From Salinisphaera sp. LB1 (GTDB taxonomy: Bacteria; Pseudomonadota; Gammaproteobacteria; Nevskiales; Salinisphaeraceae), in the NCBI RefSeq assembly GCF_003177035.1, contig NZ_CP029488.1, positions 1,054,001-1,118,000 on the forward strand: a DNA stretch of 64,000 nt, given 5' to 3'. Position numbers and translations under genes: made by a program. This document shows, piece by piece, positions 46,300 through 55,784 of this stretch; position 1 is the stretch's first letter, and each line of letters begins with the position of its first letter. A model generated the notes under the pieces. That model was not told where the DNA came from and ran no database searches. It worked only from the letters and a program-made list of their open reading frames with translations.

Positions 46300-47275
46300 C
46301 CGCCATCCCATCGCCTGTGTTTCTGTCGTCATTCCAGTGTTCAACGAGCGCCCGGGGCTGGAAGAACTCCTGCGCCGTACCCTGGCGGCCTGCGAGGCGC
46401 TGGGCCGGCGCTACGAGATCATCCTGGTGGACGATGGCAGTCGCGACGGTTCGCCCGGCGTGCTGGCCGAAGCCGCCCGCGAGCACGCGCCCGTCATCGC
46501 GGTGATACTCAACCGCAACTACGGCCAGCATGCTGCGATCATGGCCGGATTCGAACAGGCCCGGGGCGATCTCGTGGTCACGCTGGATGCCGACCTGCAG
46601 AATCCGCCCGAGGAGATCGGCCGACTGGTCGAGGCCGCCGATCGCGGCTACGACGTCATCGGCACGGTACGCGTGGATCGCCAGGACTCCCGGGCACGGC
46701 GCTGGGCGTCGCGGCTGATCAACTACGCGGCCAAACGTTCGACCGGCGTGGACATGCACGATTACGGCTGCATGCTGCGCGCGTACCGTCGGCATATCGT
46801 CGAAGCCATGCTGGGTTGCCACGAGCGCAGCACCTTCATCCCGATCCTGGCCAACAGCTTCGCGCGCGATACCACGGAAATCGAGGTCAACCACGAAGAA
46901 CGCGGCTACGGCGAGTCCAAGTACACGCCGCTGCGCCTGATCCATCTCATGTTCGACCTGGTCACCTCCATGACCACGGCGCCGCTTCGTTTGCTGAGCA
47001 TCCTGGGCGGTGTGATCGCGTTCTGTGGTTTTCTGCTCGCCGCATTGCTGATCGTGACCCGTATTCTGTTCGGCGCCGCCTGGTCCGGGAATGGTGTTTT
47101 CACCTTGTTCGCCATTCTGTTCGGCTTCGTCGGTGCCCAGTTCATCGCCATGGGCCTGCTCGGCGAGTACATCGGACGCATGTACCACGACGTCCGGGCC
47201 CGGCCGCGTTATTTCGTCCAGGAAGTCGTGCGTAGCAACGCGCCGGCCAGCCAGCCAGAGGGAGAAGAATCGTGA
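46292..47275 (+). CDS. arnC: Undecaprenyl-phosphate 4-deoxy-4-formamido-L-arabinose transferase ArnC
   Basis: GT2 enzyme of 327 residues, GTG start inside the arnB end. The GT-A domain has [20 protein letters not shown] near 10, [15 protein letters not shown] near 44 and [20 protein letters not shown] near 91-110. Two C-terminal helices, about 233-256 and 266-289, anchor it in the inner membrane. It transfers formylated Ara4N from UDP to the undecaprenyl carrier. Its stop overlaps the arnA GTG. Confidence 0.96.
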   Translation: MRSRHPIACVSVVIPVFNERPGLEELLRRTLAACEALGRRYEIILVDDGSRDGSPGVLAEAAREHAPVIAVILNRNYGQHAAIMAGFEQARGDLVVTLDADLQNPPEEIGRLVEAADRGYDVIGTVRVDRQDSRARRWASRLINYAAKRSTGVDMHDYGCMLRAYRRHIVEAMLGCHERSTFIPILANSFARDTTEIEVNHEERGYGESKYTPLRLIHLMFDLVTSMTTAPLRLLSILGGVIAFCGFLLAALLIVTRILFGAAWSGNGVFTLFAILFGFVGAQFIAMGLLGEYIGRMYHDVRARPRYFVQEVVRSNAPASQPEGEES

Positions 47276-49269
47276 AAGTCGTCGTATTCGCTTATCACGA
47301 TATCGGTTGTACCGGTATTCGCGCGCTGGTCGAGGCGGGCTTCGATATCGCGGCCGTGTTCACCCATGCCGACGCCCCCGGCGAGGTGCCGTTCTTCGAA
47401 TCCGTGGCACGCCTGTGTGCGCGGCTCGATATTCCGGTGCATGCCCCGGAAGACGTCAACAGCCCGTTCTGGGTCGAACATATTCGCGCGCTCGCGCCGG
47501 ACTACATTTTTTCCTTCTACTACCGAAACCTGCTCAACGCCGACATTCTGGCCATTCCGGGCGGGGGCGCCTACAACCTGCACGGTTCGTTGCTGCCGGC
47601 CTATCGCGGCCGAGCCCCGGCCAACTGGGTCCTGGTCAATGGCGAGCAGCGCACCGGGGTGACGCTGCACCAGATGATCAAGCGCCCGGATGCCGGCCCG
47701 ATCGTCGCCCAGCGCGAGGTCGCCATCGATGTCGACGAAACGGCGCTGTCGCTGCACCGCAAGCTCAACGCCGCGGCCCAGGCGCTACTCGCGGACTGTC
47801 TTGCCGATTTGCGCGCCGGCCGCGTGACGCTCGCGCCCCAGGACGAGACCGCGGCCAGTTATTTCGGCCGCCGCACACCCGCCGATGGCGAACTCGACTG
47901 GCACCTGCCCGCCGATCGGCTCGAGCGACTCGTGCGCGCGGTGACCGCACCCTACCCGGGGGCGTTTTCCTTTGCCGGCGATCGCAAGCTGTGGGTCTGG
48001 GAGGCGGCGGTTGTCCAGACCACGGACCAGCAAACGCCGGCCCCGGGAACGGTCGTATCGGCGAGCCCGCTGCGTATCGCCTGCGGCGAAAACCTGCTGG
48101 AGATCCGGTCCGGCCAGGCCAGTGGCGGGCTGCCGGTCGGCGGCGCCCAACTCGCGCGTGAAATGGGGCTGGTCGCGGGCATGCAGCTTGGTCCGCGCGA
48201 CAGAACCGTCGTACGGCAAAAGCCACGCACCAAGGTATTGATTCTTGGCGTCAACGGCTTCATCGGCAATCATCTGGTGGAAAGACTGCTCGCCGATGGC
48301 GGCTATGAAGTCTATGGCATGGATATCGGCACCCATACCATCGCCCGTTTCCTGGACCGGCCGCATTTTCATTTCGTTGAAGGCGACATCGGCATTCATC
48401 ACGAATGGATCGAATATCACATCAAGAAGTGCGATGTGATTCTGCCGCTGGTCGCCATCGCCACGCCGATCGAGTACGTGCGCAACCCGCTGCGGGTGTT
48501 CGAGCTGGACTTCGAGGAAAACCTCCGGATCGTGCGTTACTGCGTGAAATACGGCAAACGCATCGTTTTCCCCTCCACATCCGAAGTCTATGGCATGTGC
48601 GAGGACGATAAATTCGATGAGGAAACATCCAAGCTCGTGGTCGGCCCGATCAACAAGCAGCGCTGGATCTATTCGACTTCCAAGCAGCTGCTCGACCGCA
48701 TCATCTGGGCCTACGGGGAGAAAGAGGGGCTGGCGTTCACGCTGTTCCGCCCGTTCAACTGGATGGGGCCGCGGCTGGATAGCCTGGATTCGGCCCGCAT
48801 CGGCAGTTCGCGCGCGATCACGCAGCTCATCCTCAACCTGGTCAGCGGGACGCCGATTCAGTTGATCGACGGCGGCACGCAGCAGCGCTGCTTCACCGAT
48901 ATCGAGGACGGCATCGAGGCCCTGTTTCGTATTGTCGAGAACAAGGGCGGGCGCTGCGATGGCCGCATCATCAATATCGGCAACCCCGACAATGAAGCGA
49001 GCATCCGCGAACTGGCCGAGCTGCTGGTCGACCGCTTCGACCGGCATCCACTGCGCGATCGATTCCCGCCGTTCGCCGGCCTTCACGTGACCGAGAGCCA
49101 AGCGTACTACGGCAAAGGCTACCAGGACGTCTCACACCGGAGGCCCAGCATCGACAACGCCCGGCGCCTGCTGGACTGGACGCCCACCATCGCGCTGGAG
49201 GAGACCGTCGAGAAAACGCTGGACTTTTTCCTGACCGGGCTCTTCGAAGACCCGAACACGGATGATTGA
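47272..49269 (+). CDS. arnA: Bifunctional UDP-Ara4N formyltransferase / UDP-GlcA decarboxylase ArnA
   Basis: Bifunctional enzyme of 665 residues. N-terminal formyltransferase (about 1-300): [22 protein letters not shown] near 2, [23 protein letters not shown] near 103-125 with the catalytic His, and AGPIVAQ. C-terminal oxidative decarboxylase (about 315-660): [20 protein letters not shown] near 320, [28 protein letters not shown] near 398, and the SDR catalytic [11 protein letters not shown] near 467. GTG start with GAGGGAGAAG upstream. It oxidises and decarboxylates UDP-glucuronate, then formylates UDP-Ara4N after ArnB. The formyl donor is 10-formyl-THF. Confidence 0.97.
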   Translation: MKVVVFAYHDIGCTGIRALVEAGFDIAAVFTHADAPGEVPFFESVARLCARLDIPVHAPEDVNSPFWVEHIRALAPDYIFSFYYRNLLNADILAIPGGGAYNLHGSLLPAYRGRAPANWVLVNGEQRTGVTLHQMIKRPDAGPIVAQREVAIDVDETALSLHRKLNAAAQALLADCLADLRAGRVTLAPQDETAASYFGRRTPADGELDWHLPADRLERLVRAVTAPYPGAFSFAGDRKLWVWEAAVVQTTDQQTPAPGTVVSASPLRIACGENLLEIRSGQASGGLPVGGAQLAREMGLVAGMQLGPRDRTVVRQKPRTKVLILGVNGFIGNHLVERLLADGGYEVYGMDIGTHTIARFLDRPHFHFVEGDIGIHHEWIEYHIKKCDVILPLVAIATPIEYVRNPLRVFELDFEENLRIVRYCVKYGKRIVFPSTSEVYGMCEDDKFDEETSKLVVGPINKQRWIYSTSKQLLDRIIWAYGEKEGLAFTLFRPFNWMGPRLDSLDSARIGSSRAITQLILNLVSGTPIQLIDGGTQQRCFTDIEDGIEALFRIVENKGGRCDGRIINIGNPDNEASIRELAELLVDRFDRHPLRDRFPPFAGLHVTESQAYYGKGYQDVSHRRPSIDNARRLLDWTPTIALEETVEKTLDFFLTGLFEDPNTDD

Positions 49270-50176
49270 CGCCGGCCTGCGCATCGATGTCGACACCTTT
49301 CGCGGCACGCGCGACGGCGTGCCGCAGCTTTTGCGGACGCTGGACAAACACCACCTGCGCGCGACATTTTTCTTCTCGGTCGGGCCCGACAACATGGGCC
49401 GTCATGTCTGGCGTCTGTTCAAGCCGGCGTTCCTGCGCAAGATGCTGCGCTCGGATGCGGCCGCGCTGTATGGCTGGCCGATCTTGCTGGCGGGCACGGC
49501 CTGGCCGGGGCGCAGGATCGGGCGCGGCCTGGCCGACGTCATTCGCAGCGCCGACCGGGCTGGCCACGAGATCGGCCTGCATGCCTGGGATCATCACGGC
49601 TGGCAAGTCAACGTGGATCGCCGGCCGGCACGCTGGCTGGACCAGGAAATCGAACGCGGGACACGGGCGCTGGCCGAGATCCTCGGCCGGGACGTCGACT
49701 GTTCCGCCACCGCCGGCTGGCGAACCACGCCGGCCGTGATCGAAGCCAAGCAGCGCTTCGGTTTTCGCTACAACAGCGATTGCCGGGGCCACTCGATCTT
49801 CCGGCCACGACTGGCCGACCACAGCCTCGGCGCACCGCAGATCCCGGTGGATCTGCCGACCTACGACGAACGGGCCGGAGGCGATGTGGATGCCGCGGCC
49901 TTCAACGACCTCGTATTGGACCGGATCCGCCCGAACCGGCTGAACGTGTATACCGTGCATGCCGAGGTCGAAGGCGGTGTGCTGGCCGATGCGTTCGACC
50001 GCTTGCTGGCACGCGCGCACGAACGCGGCATTCGATTCCGCCCGCTCGGCGAGCTGCTCCCGACGGATATCGAGCGCATACCGCCGGGCCGGATCACTGC
50101 GGGGCCTATCGAAGGCCGGGAAGGATGGTTGGCACAGCAGGCGCCCGAGGACGCAAACAACGATGCGGCTGAATAA
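49262..50176 (+). CDS. arnD: 4-deoxy-4-formamido-L-arabinose-phosphoundecaprenol deformylase ArnD
   Basis: Polysaccharide-deacetylase-fold enzyme of 304 residues. [51 protein letters not shown] near 5-55 carries the Asp pair and the family's [13 protein letters not shown] signature, and [13 protein letters not shown] near 102 supplies the metal His residues. It removes the formyl group on the lipid-linked sugar, which drives the pathway forward. It overlaps arnA at its start and arnT at its end (14 bases). Confidence 0.96.
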   Translation: MIDAGLRIDVDTFRGTRDGVPQLLRTLDKHHLRATFFFSVGPDNMGRHVWRLFKPAFLRKMLRSDAAALYGWPILLAGTAWPGRRIGRGLADVIRSADRAGHEIGLHAWDHHGWQVNVDRRPARWLDQEIERGTRALAEILGRDVDCSATAGWRTTPAVIEAKQRFGFRYNSDCRGHSIFRPRLADHSLGAPQIPVDLPTYDERAGGDVDAAAFNDLVLDRIRPNRLNVYTVHAEVEGGVLADAFDRLLARAHERGIRFRPLGELLPTDIERIPPGRITAGPIEGREGWLAQQAPEDANNDAAE

Positions 50177-51821
50177 ATGGAGCGTGGCCCTGTTCTTCGG
50201 GCTGTTCTATCTGTTTCCGAGCGCCACCCGTGGGCTCTGGATCCCCGACGAGGCCCGCTATGCGGAAATCAGCCGGGAAATGCTGGCCACCGGCCACTGG
50301 ATCGTGCCCCACCTGCTGGGCCTGCGTTATTTCGAAAAGCCCGTCCTCGGGTACTGGCTGAATAATCTGTCGCAGCTGATCTTCGGCCACGACAACTTCG
50401 CCGTTCGTTTTGCGTCGGTGGCGGCGACCGCGGCAAGCGCGGCCCTGGTGGCCTGGCTGGCGCGCCGTTTCTGGCACTCGGCACAAACCGCCGTCGCCGC
50501 GTCGCTGATCTACCTATCGATGCTGCTGGTCTACGGCGTCGGCACCATGAGCGTGCTCGATGCCATGTTTTCGTTCTGGATGACCGCCGCCATGGCGACG
50601 TTCTGCCTGTGCCTGGACGCGCGGACACCCAGAGCCCGCATCGCGCGCTATATCGTGTTCGGCCTGGCCTGCGGCGCCGGTTTTCTGACCAAGGGATTCA
50701 TCGCGCTGGCCCTGCCGGTAGTGGCGATCCTGCCGTACATGATCTATCGGCGACGCTTCATCGAACTGCTCGTATACGGCCCGGTGGCCGTCATCGCGGC
50801 CGCTGTGATCAGCGCACCGTGGGCGATCTGGATTCAACTGCTGGCGCCGGACTACTGGCGCTACTTCTTCTGGGTGCAGCACATCAAGCGCTTCGCCGGT
50901 GCCCATGCCCAGCACGCGGGGCCGGTCTGGTATTACCTTCCCCTGCTGCTGGCGGGGAGCCTGCCCTGGCTGGGGGTCGCCCCCGTCACCTGGTGGCACG
51001 CCTGGCGCGAACGGCGCGAAGCGCCCGAATTCATTTATCTGCTGTGCTGGCTGGTGTTCCCGCTGCTGTTTTTCAGCGTGGCCAAGGGCAAGCTGCCGAC
51101 CTATATCCTGCCCTGCTTCGCGCCGCTGGCCCTGCTTGCCGGCCACGGCGTGATGGCGGCGGTGGACCGCGCCGCGACCCGGGTGCTGCGGGTCAACGGT
51201 GCCATCAATATCGTTTTCGGCCTCATCGGTGTGGGCGCGGTGTATTGGCTGTCGCGGCCCGATCAACACATTTACGGCGCCGGCGACACCCGGGCGCTCG
51301 CGCTCAGCCTGGTCAGCTTCGCCGGCTGGAGCCTGTTCGGCCTCGTGCAGCTGCGCTGGCCGTTGCGCGGATGGGCGGCGGCCGCACTCTGCCCGGGCGT
51401 GCTCGCGCTTTTGCTGGCCTGGGCCCTGCCGCAGTCGGTTATCGATGCCAAGCAGCCCGGCTGGTTCATCAACGCGCACGCGCCGGCGTTCACGCAGGCG
51501 GTCGATGTGCTCACCAACGACGACGGGGTCGCCTACAGTCTGGCCTGGGCGCTGGATCGCAGCGACATCAAGCTGCTGGATAATCGCGGCGAACTGGCCT
51601 ACGGTCTGGATTACCCGGATGTCGCCGCCGACAAGAACATCGCCCGTGATGCCTTCCCCGGCTGGCTGAGGAAGGCGCGCCATAAAGGCAAGGTCGTCCT
51701 CCTGCTCAAGTTTCATCGCCGGAGGACAACGCCGGCGCAATATACCCGCGACTTCCCGCCCGGCTATAAACTCACCGCCGCGGGCGATTTAATTCTGCTC
51801 GTCTATCCGCCGACGACCTGA
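50163..51821 (+). CDS. arnT: Lipid A 4-amino-L-arabinosyltransferase ArnT
   Basis: GT83 integral membrane enzyme of 552 residues, with about 12-13 helices and a periplasmic C-terminal domain. The conserved first loop reads [20 protein letters not shown] near 22-41, with the catalytic Asp, and [20 protein letters not shown] near 56. It moves Ara4N from undecaprenyl phosphate to lipid A on the outer face of the inner membrane, lowering surface charge and giving resistance to polymyxin and cationic peptides. Chosen start ATG 50163 lies inside the arnD end. A frame open further upstream is not used. Confidence 0.95.
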   Translation: MRLNKWSVALFFGLFYLFPSATRGLWIPDEARYAEISREMLATGHWIVPHLLGLRYFEKPVLGYWLNNLSQLIFGHDNFAVRFASVAATAASAALVAWLARRFWHSAQTAVAASLIYLSMLLVYGVGTMSVLDAMFSFWMTAAMATFCLCLDARTPRARIARYIVFGLACGAGFLTKGFIALALPVVAILPYMIYRRRFIELLVYGPVAVIAAAVISAPWAIWIQLLAPDYWRYFFWVQHIKRFAGAHAQHAGPVWYYLPLLLAGSLPWLGVAPVTWWHAWRERREAPEFIYLLCWLVFPLLFFSVAKGKLPTYILPCFAPLALLAGHGVMAAVDRAATRVLRVNGAINIVFGLIGVGAVYWLSRPDQHIYGAGDTRALALSLVSFAGWSLFGLVQLRWPLRGWAAAALCPGVLALLLAWALPQSVIDAKQPGWFINAHAPAFTQAVDVLTNDDGVAYSLAWALDRSDIKLLDNRGELAYGLDYPDVAADKNIARDAFPGWLRKARHKGKVVLLLKFHRRRTTPAQYTRDFPPGYKLTAAGDLILLVYPPTT

Positions 51822-51824
51822 ATC

Positions 51825-52163
51825 ATGGCCTATGTCCTGATCGTGAGCGTACTGGTATGCGCCGGCCAGCTTTGCCAGAAGCAGGCGGTGGAAGGCTGGC
51901 GGGACCGGGCGATCCCGCTGTCGATCAAGCTCCGTTCGCCATGGCTGTGGGCCGCACTGGTCTTTCTGGGGCTGGGCATGATGATATGGCTACTAGCGCT
52001 CCGAGTCCTGCCGGTGGGTGTGGCCTATCCCATGCTCAGCCTGAATTTCGTCTGGGTCACGATGGCCGCCCGTTTCCTGTTCAACGAACCGGTGGGTTGG
52101 CAGCATGCGGCCGGCATCGCGTTGATCATCGCAGGTATCTCATGTCTCGCGCCGGCGTTGTAA
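51825..52163 (+). CDS. arnE: Undecaprenyl-phosphate-Ara4N flippase subunit ArnE
   Basis: Small four-helix membrane protein (SMR/EamA-like) of 112 residues, with the conserved ILIVSVLVCAGQLCQKQA-type first helix and WLLALRVLPVGVAYPMLSLNFVWVTMAARFLFNEP. Forms a heterodimer with ArnF to flip the lipid-linked sugar across the membrane. Its start is 3 bases after the arnT stop, and its end overlaps arnF. Confidence 0.93.
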   Translation: MAYVLIVSVLVCAGQLCQKQAVEGWRDRAIPLSIKLRSPWLWAALVFLGLGMMIWLLALRVLPVGVAYPMLSLNFVWVTMAARFLFNEPVGWQHAAGIALIIAGISCLAPAL

Positions 52164-52552
52164 CAGGCTTCCAGTTGGCCGGCGCCAGCATCGCCCTGGT
52201 CACCTATGCCCAACTGGCGCAGAAATGGGGCATGGCGCACCTGCCGCCGCTGCACTATGCCGCCTGGGTCGGGGCGGACAGCGCGGCATGGGCCGAGGCG
52301 CTGTTCTTCGTGGCGTCCGGCCTGCTGGCCTACCTGGTATCCATGGCCTGCTGGATGGGGGCGCTGGCTTACCTGCCCCTCAATCGGGCCTATCCGCTGC
52401 TGGGCCTGAGTTATGCACTGGTCTATCTGGCCGGTGCGGCGCTGCCCTGGTACCCGGATACGATCTCGGCGCGCGGCGTCCTCGGCGTGGGACTGATCGG
52501 CGCGGGGGTCGTGTTGATCAATCTGCGTCGCTCGCCGCGTGATATGCCTTGA
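52142..52552 (+). CDS. arnF: Undecaprenyl-phosphate-Ara4N flippase subunit ArnF
   Basis: Membrane protein of 136 residues with about four helices: QLAGASIALVTYAQLAQKWGMAHLP near 10, a central helix with ALFFVASGLLAYLVSMACWMGALAYLPLNRAYPLLGLSYALVYLAG, and a last helix. Partner of ArnE. Start ATG 52142 overlaps the arnE end by 22 bases. Last gene of the arn operon, convergent with the lactate enzyme (40-base gap). Confidence 0.9.
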   Translation: MSRAGVVTGFQLAGASIALVTYAQLAQKWGMAHLPPLHYAAWVGADSAAWAEALFFVASGLLAYLVSMACWMGALAYLPLNRAYPLLGLSYALVYLAGAALPWYPDTISARGVLGVGLIGAGVVLINLRRSPRDMP

Positions 52553-52592
52553 GAAATCGGCGGGCCGCCCACTCGAAACAGAACCCGTGATT

Positions 52593-53672
52593 TCAACGAC
52601 GCACCGCGGCCAACAGGCTCGGATCCGCGCCCGGGCGACGCATGCCCGCCAATTGCATGGCTTCGACCAGTTCCTCGCCCAGCGCGTTCAGCTCGCACAC
52701 CACCCGATCGCGCCCGCCGGCCGCCAGCGCCCATAACGGCGGACGCCCCAGGAATACGGCCCGCGCGCCCATGGCCAGCGCGGTCAGCACATGGCGCCCT
52801 GAACGAATCCCGCCGTCGACATAGACCTCGGCGCGCTCGCCGACCGCTGCGGCCACATCGAGCAGACAATCCGCGGTGGCCGCCGCGCCGTCGAGCTGAC
52901 GCCCGCCATGATTGGAGACCCAGATCGCGGCCGCCCCAGCGGCGATACAACGCTCGGCATCATCCCCGCGCAGAATGCCCTTGACCACCACCGGCAGCCC
53001 GGTGCGCTCACGCAACCAGGCGACATCCGCCGGGCCGAGATCGCGCGCCTTGGCGTGCCCCGGCCGGCTGCCGTAACCGGGCTCGAAATTAACCTGCAGC
53101 CAATCGTCTTCGGCGATCTCCCATATCGTCTCGGCGCCGCCGTCGTCCTTGCGTGCCACCACCGGCGTATCCGCGGTCAGCACGATCGCGCCGACGCCGG
53201 CGGCCACCGCCCGGTCCAGCAACGGCAGCGCGGCCTGCCGATCGGCCGGCAGATACGCCTGCAGCCACCAGGCGACCCCGGTTTCGGCGATTGCTTCGAA
53301 ACGGGTGCCGGCGTTGCTCGAGACCGTCAGCAAACCGCCGACATCGGCGACCGCCGCCGCCATGGCCCGTTCACCGTCGGGGTCCGCTGCCCGCTGGAAG
53401 GTGCTCGGGGCCACGGCGATCGGCGTGCGAACGGGCGTGCCCAACAAAGACGTGCCAGTGTCGATCCGCGCTACATCGGTCAGCGCATGCGGCAGCAGAC
53501 GCCGCCCCTCCCAGGCGGCCACCGCCTCGGCCGCGGACACCGACGCACCGGAGCCCTGACGGAAGTAACGGGCAACGGCACTCGGCAGCCGGGCTTCGGC
53601 CTCTTCAGCCAGCGCCTGTATGTGACGAATACTGATCCCGGCCTCCGGCATCACATGGGCGGCGAGTTCCAT
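52593..53672 (-). CDS. FMN-dependent alpha-hydroxy acid (L-lactate) oxidase/dehydrogenase
   Basis: FMN TIM-barrel enzyme of about 359 residues. Marks: RYFRQGSGASVSAAEAVAAWE near 34, TPIAVAPSTFQRAADPDGERAMA near 82, VAWWLQAYLPADRQ near 130, AIVLTADTPVVARK near 158, LPVVVKGILRGDDAERCIAAGAAAIWVSNHGGRQLDGA near 217-253 with the catalytic His/Arg motif SNHGGRQLD, and VYVDGGIRSGRHVLTALAMGARAVFLGRP near 274. Family substrates are L-lactate, glycolate or mandelate. The gene follows the sugar-binding protein gene by 75 bases, downstream of the fucose importer. L-lactate is an end product of the fucose pathway encoded here, so lactate oxidation is likely. Start ATG 53672 chosen; TTG 53699 possible. Confidence 0.83.
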   Translation of the reverse strand: MELAAHVMPEAGISIRHIQALAEEAEARLPSAVARYFRQGSGASVSAAEAVAAWEGRRLLPHALTDVARIDTGTSLLGTPVRTPIAVAPSTFQRAADPDGERAMAAAVADVGGLLTVSSNAGTRFEAIAETGVAWWLQAYLPADRQAALPLLDRAVAAGVGAIVLTADTPVVARKDDGGAETIWEIAEDDWLQVNFEPGYGSRPGHAKARDLGPADVAWLRERTGLPVVVKGILRGDDAERCIAAGAAAIWVSNHGGRQLDGAAATADCLLDVAAAVGERAEVYVDGGIRSGRHVLTALAMGARAVFLGRPPLWALAAGGRDRVVCELNALGEELVEAMQLAGMRRPGADPSLLAAVRR

Positions 53673-53747
53673 ATTCCATGCCCGCGACGAGACGTGCAAT
53701 ACGGCAACGCCACGGCTCGGGCTGTGCCGCGCCGTGGCGCGATCCCT

Positions 53748-54704
53748 CTACTGATAGAGATTCTTCTGAATCTTCGGCTGATCCATATTGGATTTGTCGT
53801 ACCAGTAGAAACCGGTATCGATGGTCTTGGGCACACTCTTGCCATGAATGACCTTGAGCGCGGTATCGACCATGTCCTTACCCATGCCGACCGGGTTCTG
53901 GGTGATCGAGCCGGTCAACACGCCGTTCTTGATCGCATCGATCTGGGCCTTGCCCGAGTCGAAACCGATGGCGACGATGTTCTTGCGGCCGCTTTCCTTG
54001 AGCCCCAGCGCCATGCCTTCGGCCGAGGCTTCGTTGGATGCGAACATGCCATCGAGATGCGGGTGCGACGACAGGATCGCCTTGGTGATGTCGGCGGCCT
54101 TGGACATGTCACTGTTGCTGTATTGCGGGCGCAGCATCTTGATGTTCGGCGCGTTCTTCTTCATCCAGTTCATGAAGCCGTCGCGTCGATCCGTGCCCGA
54201 CACGCTGGTCTGGTCGTGGATGATCAGCCCCACCGTGCCCTTGTCGTGCAGCAGCTTCGCCATGTGCCTGGCGGCTTCGGCGCCCGCGGCCTTGTTGTCG
54301 GTGGCCACGGTGGAAACCGGCACATCGCTCTTCACCCCCGAGTCGAAGGCGATCACGGGAATGCCCTGGCTCTTGGCCTGCATCATCATGGGCGCGGCCG
54401 CCTGACTGTCGAGCGCGGCGAAGCCGATGGCATCCGGATGCTTGTTGAGTACGGCACTCAGCTGGTTCATCTGGATGGCGACATCCGACTCGGTCGGCGG
54501 GCCTTCAAAAGTGATGCGGGCGCCTTTTTTCTGCGCCTCTTGCTCGGCCCCGTGCTTCACGGCCTGCCAGTACTGCTGCGAAAAGCCTTTCGAGACGATC
54601 GCGATATAAGGTTTGCCGCTGTCGGCGAGCGCCGGTGCCGCGGCACCGACCGACAGGGCAAGCCCGGCGGCTGCGGCGAGCAGCGCGGATCGAATAGGGT
54701 TCAT
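53748..54704 (-). CDS. Sugar ABC transporter periplasmic binding protein (RbsB family)
   Basis: Secreted protein of 318 residues. The signal peptide is MNPIRSALLAAAAGLALSVGAAAPALA. The Peripla_BP_4 body has YIAIVSKGFSQQYWQAVKHGAEQEAQKKG near 33-61, DAIGFAALDSQAAAPMMMQA near 90, GIPVIAFDSGVKSD near 112, a hinge with GTDRRDGFMNWM and IVAIGFDSGKAQIDAIKNGVLTGSITQNP near 240. Together with the ATPase and permease upstream it forms a pentose/hexose-type importer. The fucose enzymes across the divergent region make L-fucose the likely ligand. Confidence 0.92.
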   Translation of the reverse strand: MNPIRSALLAAAAGLALSVGAAAPALADSGKPYIAIVSKGFSQQYWQAVKHGAEQEAQKKGARITFEGPPTESDVAIQMNQLSAVLNKHPDAIGFAALDSQAAAPMMMQAKSQGIPVIAFDSGVKSDVPVSTVATDNKAAGAEAARHMAKLLHDKGTVGLIIHDQTSVSGTDRRDGFMNWMKKNAPNIKMLRPQYSNSDMSKAADITKAILSSHPHLDGMFASNEASAEGMALGLKESGRKNIVAIGFDSGKAQIDAIKNGVLTGSITQNPVGMGKDMVDTALKVIHGKSVPKTIDTGFYWYDKSNMDQPKIQKNLYQ

Positions 54705-54755
54705 GATCTCCTCCGTTTCGTTCTTGTGGACATTCTGGTCTGGCGCGAGCGCGGC

Positions 54756-55778
54756 TCAGGCCGCGGCGTTGCGCCGGAAATTGTCGAGATAGACGGCCGC
54801 CAGGATCACCACGCCGAGAATGACGGTCTGCCATTCCTGCGGCACCGAAATGATCTGCAGACCATTGGTGAGCACGGACATGATCAGCGCGCCGATGACC
54901 GTGCCGAGGATCGAACCCACGCCCCCGAACAGCGAGGTGCCGCCGATCACCACCGCGGCGATGGCTTTCAGCTCGTAGCCCATGCCGAGCGCCGGCTGGG
55001 CCGAATTCAGCCGGGCCGAGATCAGCACCCCGGCCAGGCCGATGAACAGCCCGCCGAAGCTGTAGATCAGGATCTTCCAGCGCCGCGTGTTGATGCCGGA
55101 GAGCGCGGTGGCGTCCTCGTTGCTGCCGATGGCATAGGTATAGCGCCCGAACACGCTCTTGTTGAGGATGATCGCCGCAATGATGGCGACCGCCGCCCAC
55201 AACAGTACGGCGTTGGGAATGGCCAGCCCCGGGAAGATGCTGCCGTTGGACAGCATGTAGTAGCTCGGCGTGTTGCTGAAATAGATCGGCGCGCTACCCG
55301 AGATCACCAGCGCCAGCCCTTCGGCAACCAGCATCATGGCCAGCGTGGCGATGAACGGGGGGATCTTGAGCACGGTCACGTTGAAGCCGTTGACGAAGCC
55401 GATCAGGCCGCCGAAGAGTACCGTGAACACCACCCCGAGCGGCATGGGCAGGCCCCAGTGGGTGATGAACACGCCGGACATGACCGCGCACAGCGACATG
55501 CCGGTGCCCAGCGACAGGTCGATGCCGGCCGAGATGATCACGAACGTCGTGCCGATCGCCAGCGTCCCGATGACCACGGTGGCCAGCAGGATCGACATCA
55601 CATTGGCGAAGGTCAGGAAATTCGGGCTGGCGAAGGAAAAGAAGGCAAAGATCAGGATCAGCCCGGCGAAGGCCAGAAACTGTTGGAACTTGCCGCGCAG
55701 GCCGGGTGGCAATCGGCCGGCGACCGCCGGTGTGTCTTTTTCTGCCATAGACGTGTTTCCCCTGACAGTACTCATCAT
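54756..55778 (-). CDS. Sugar ABC transporter permease (RbsC family)
   Basis: Inner-membrane permease of 340 residues with about 8-10 helices. The BPD_transp_2 signature is visible: FASPNFLTFANVMSILLATVVIGTLAIGTTFVIISAGIDLSLG near 48-90, GFVNGFNVTVLKIPPFIATLAMM near 126, and AIGSNEDATALSGI near 215. The YSFGGLFIGLAGVLISARL segment and the LKAIAAVVIGGTSLFGGVGSILGTVIGALIM segment close the domain. Starts possible at 55778 or at ATG 55748 (MAEKDTP). Six bases after the ATPase stop. Confidence 0.93.
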   Translation of the reverse strand: MMSTVRGNTSMAEKDTPAVAGRLPPGLRGKFQQFLAFAGLILIFAFFSFASPNFLTFANVMSILLATVVIGTLAIGTTFVIISAGIDLSLGTGMSLCAVMSGVFITHWGLPMPLGVVFTVLFGGLIGFVNGFNVTVLKIPPFIATLAMMLVAEGLALVISGSAPIYFSNTPSYYMLSNGSIFPGLAIPNAVLLWAAVAIIAAIILNKSVFGRYTYAIGSNEDATALSGINTRRWKILIYSFGGLFIGLAGVLISARLNSAQPALGMGYELKAIAAVVIGGTSLFGGVGSILGTVIGALIMSVLTNGLQIISVPQEWQTVILGVVILAAVYLDNFRRNAAA

Positions 55779-55784
55779 CCCTCC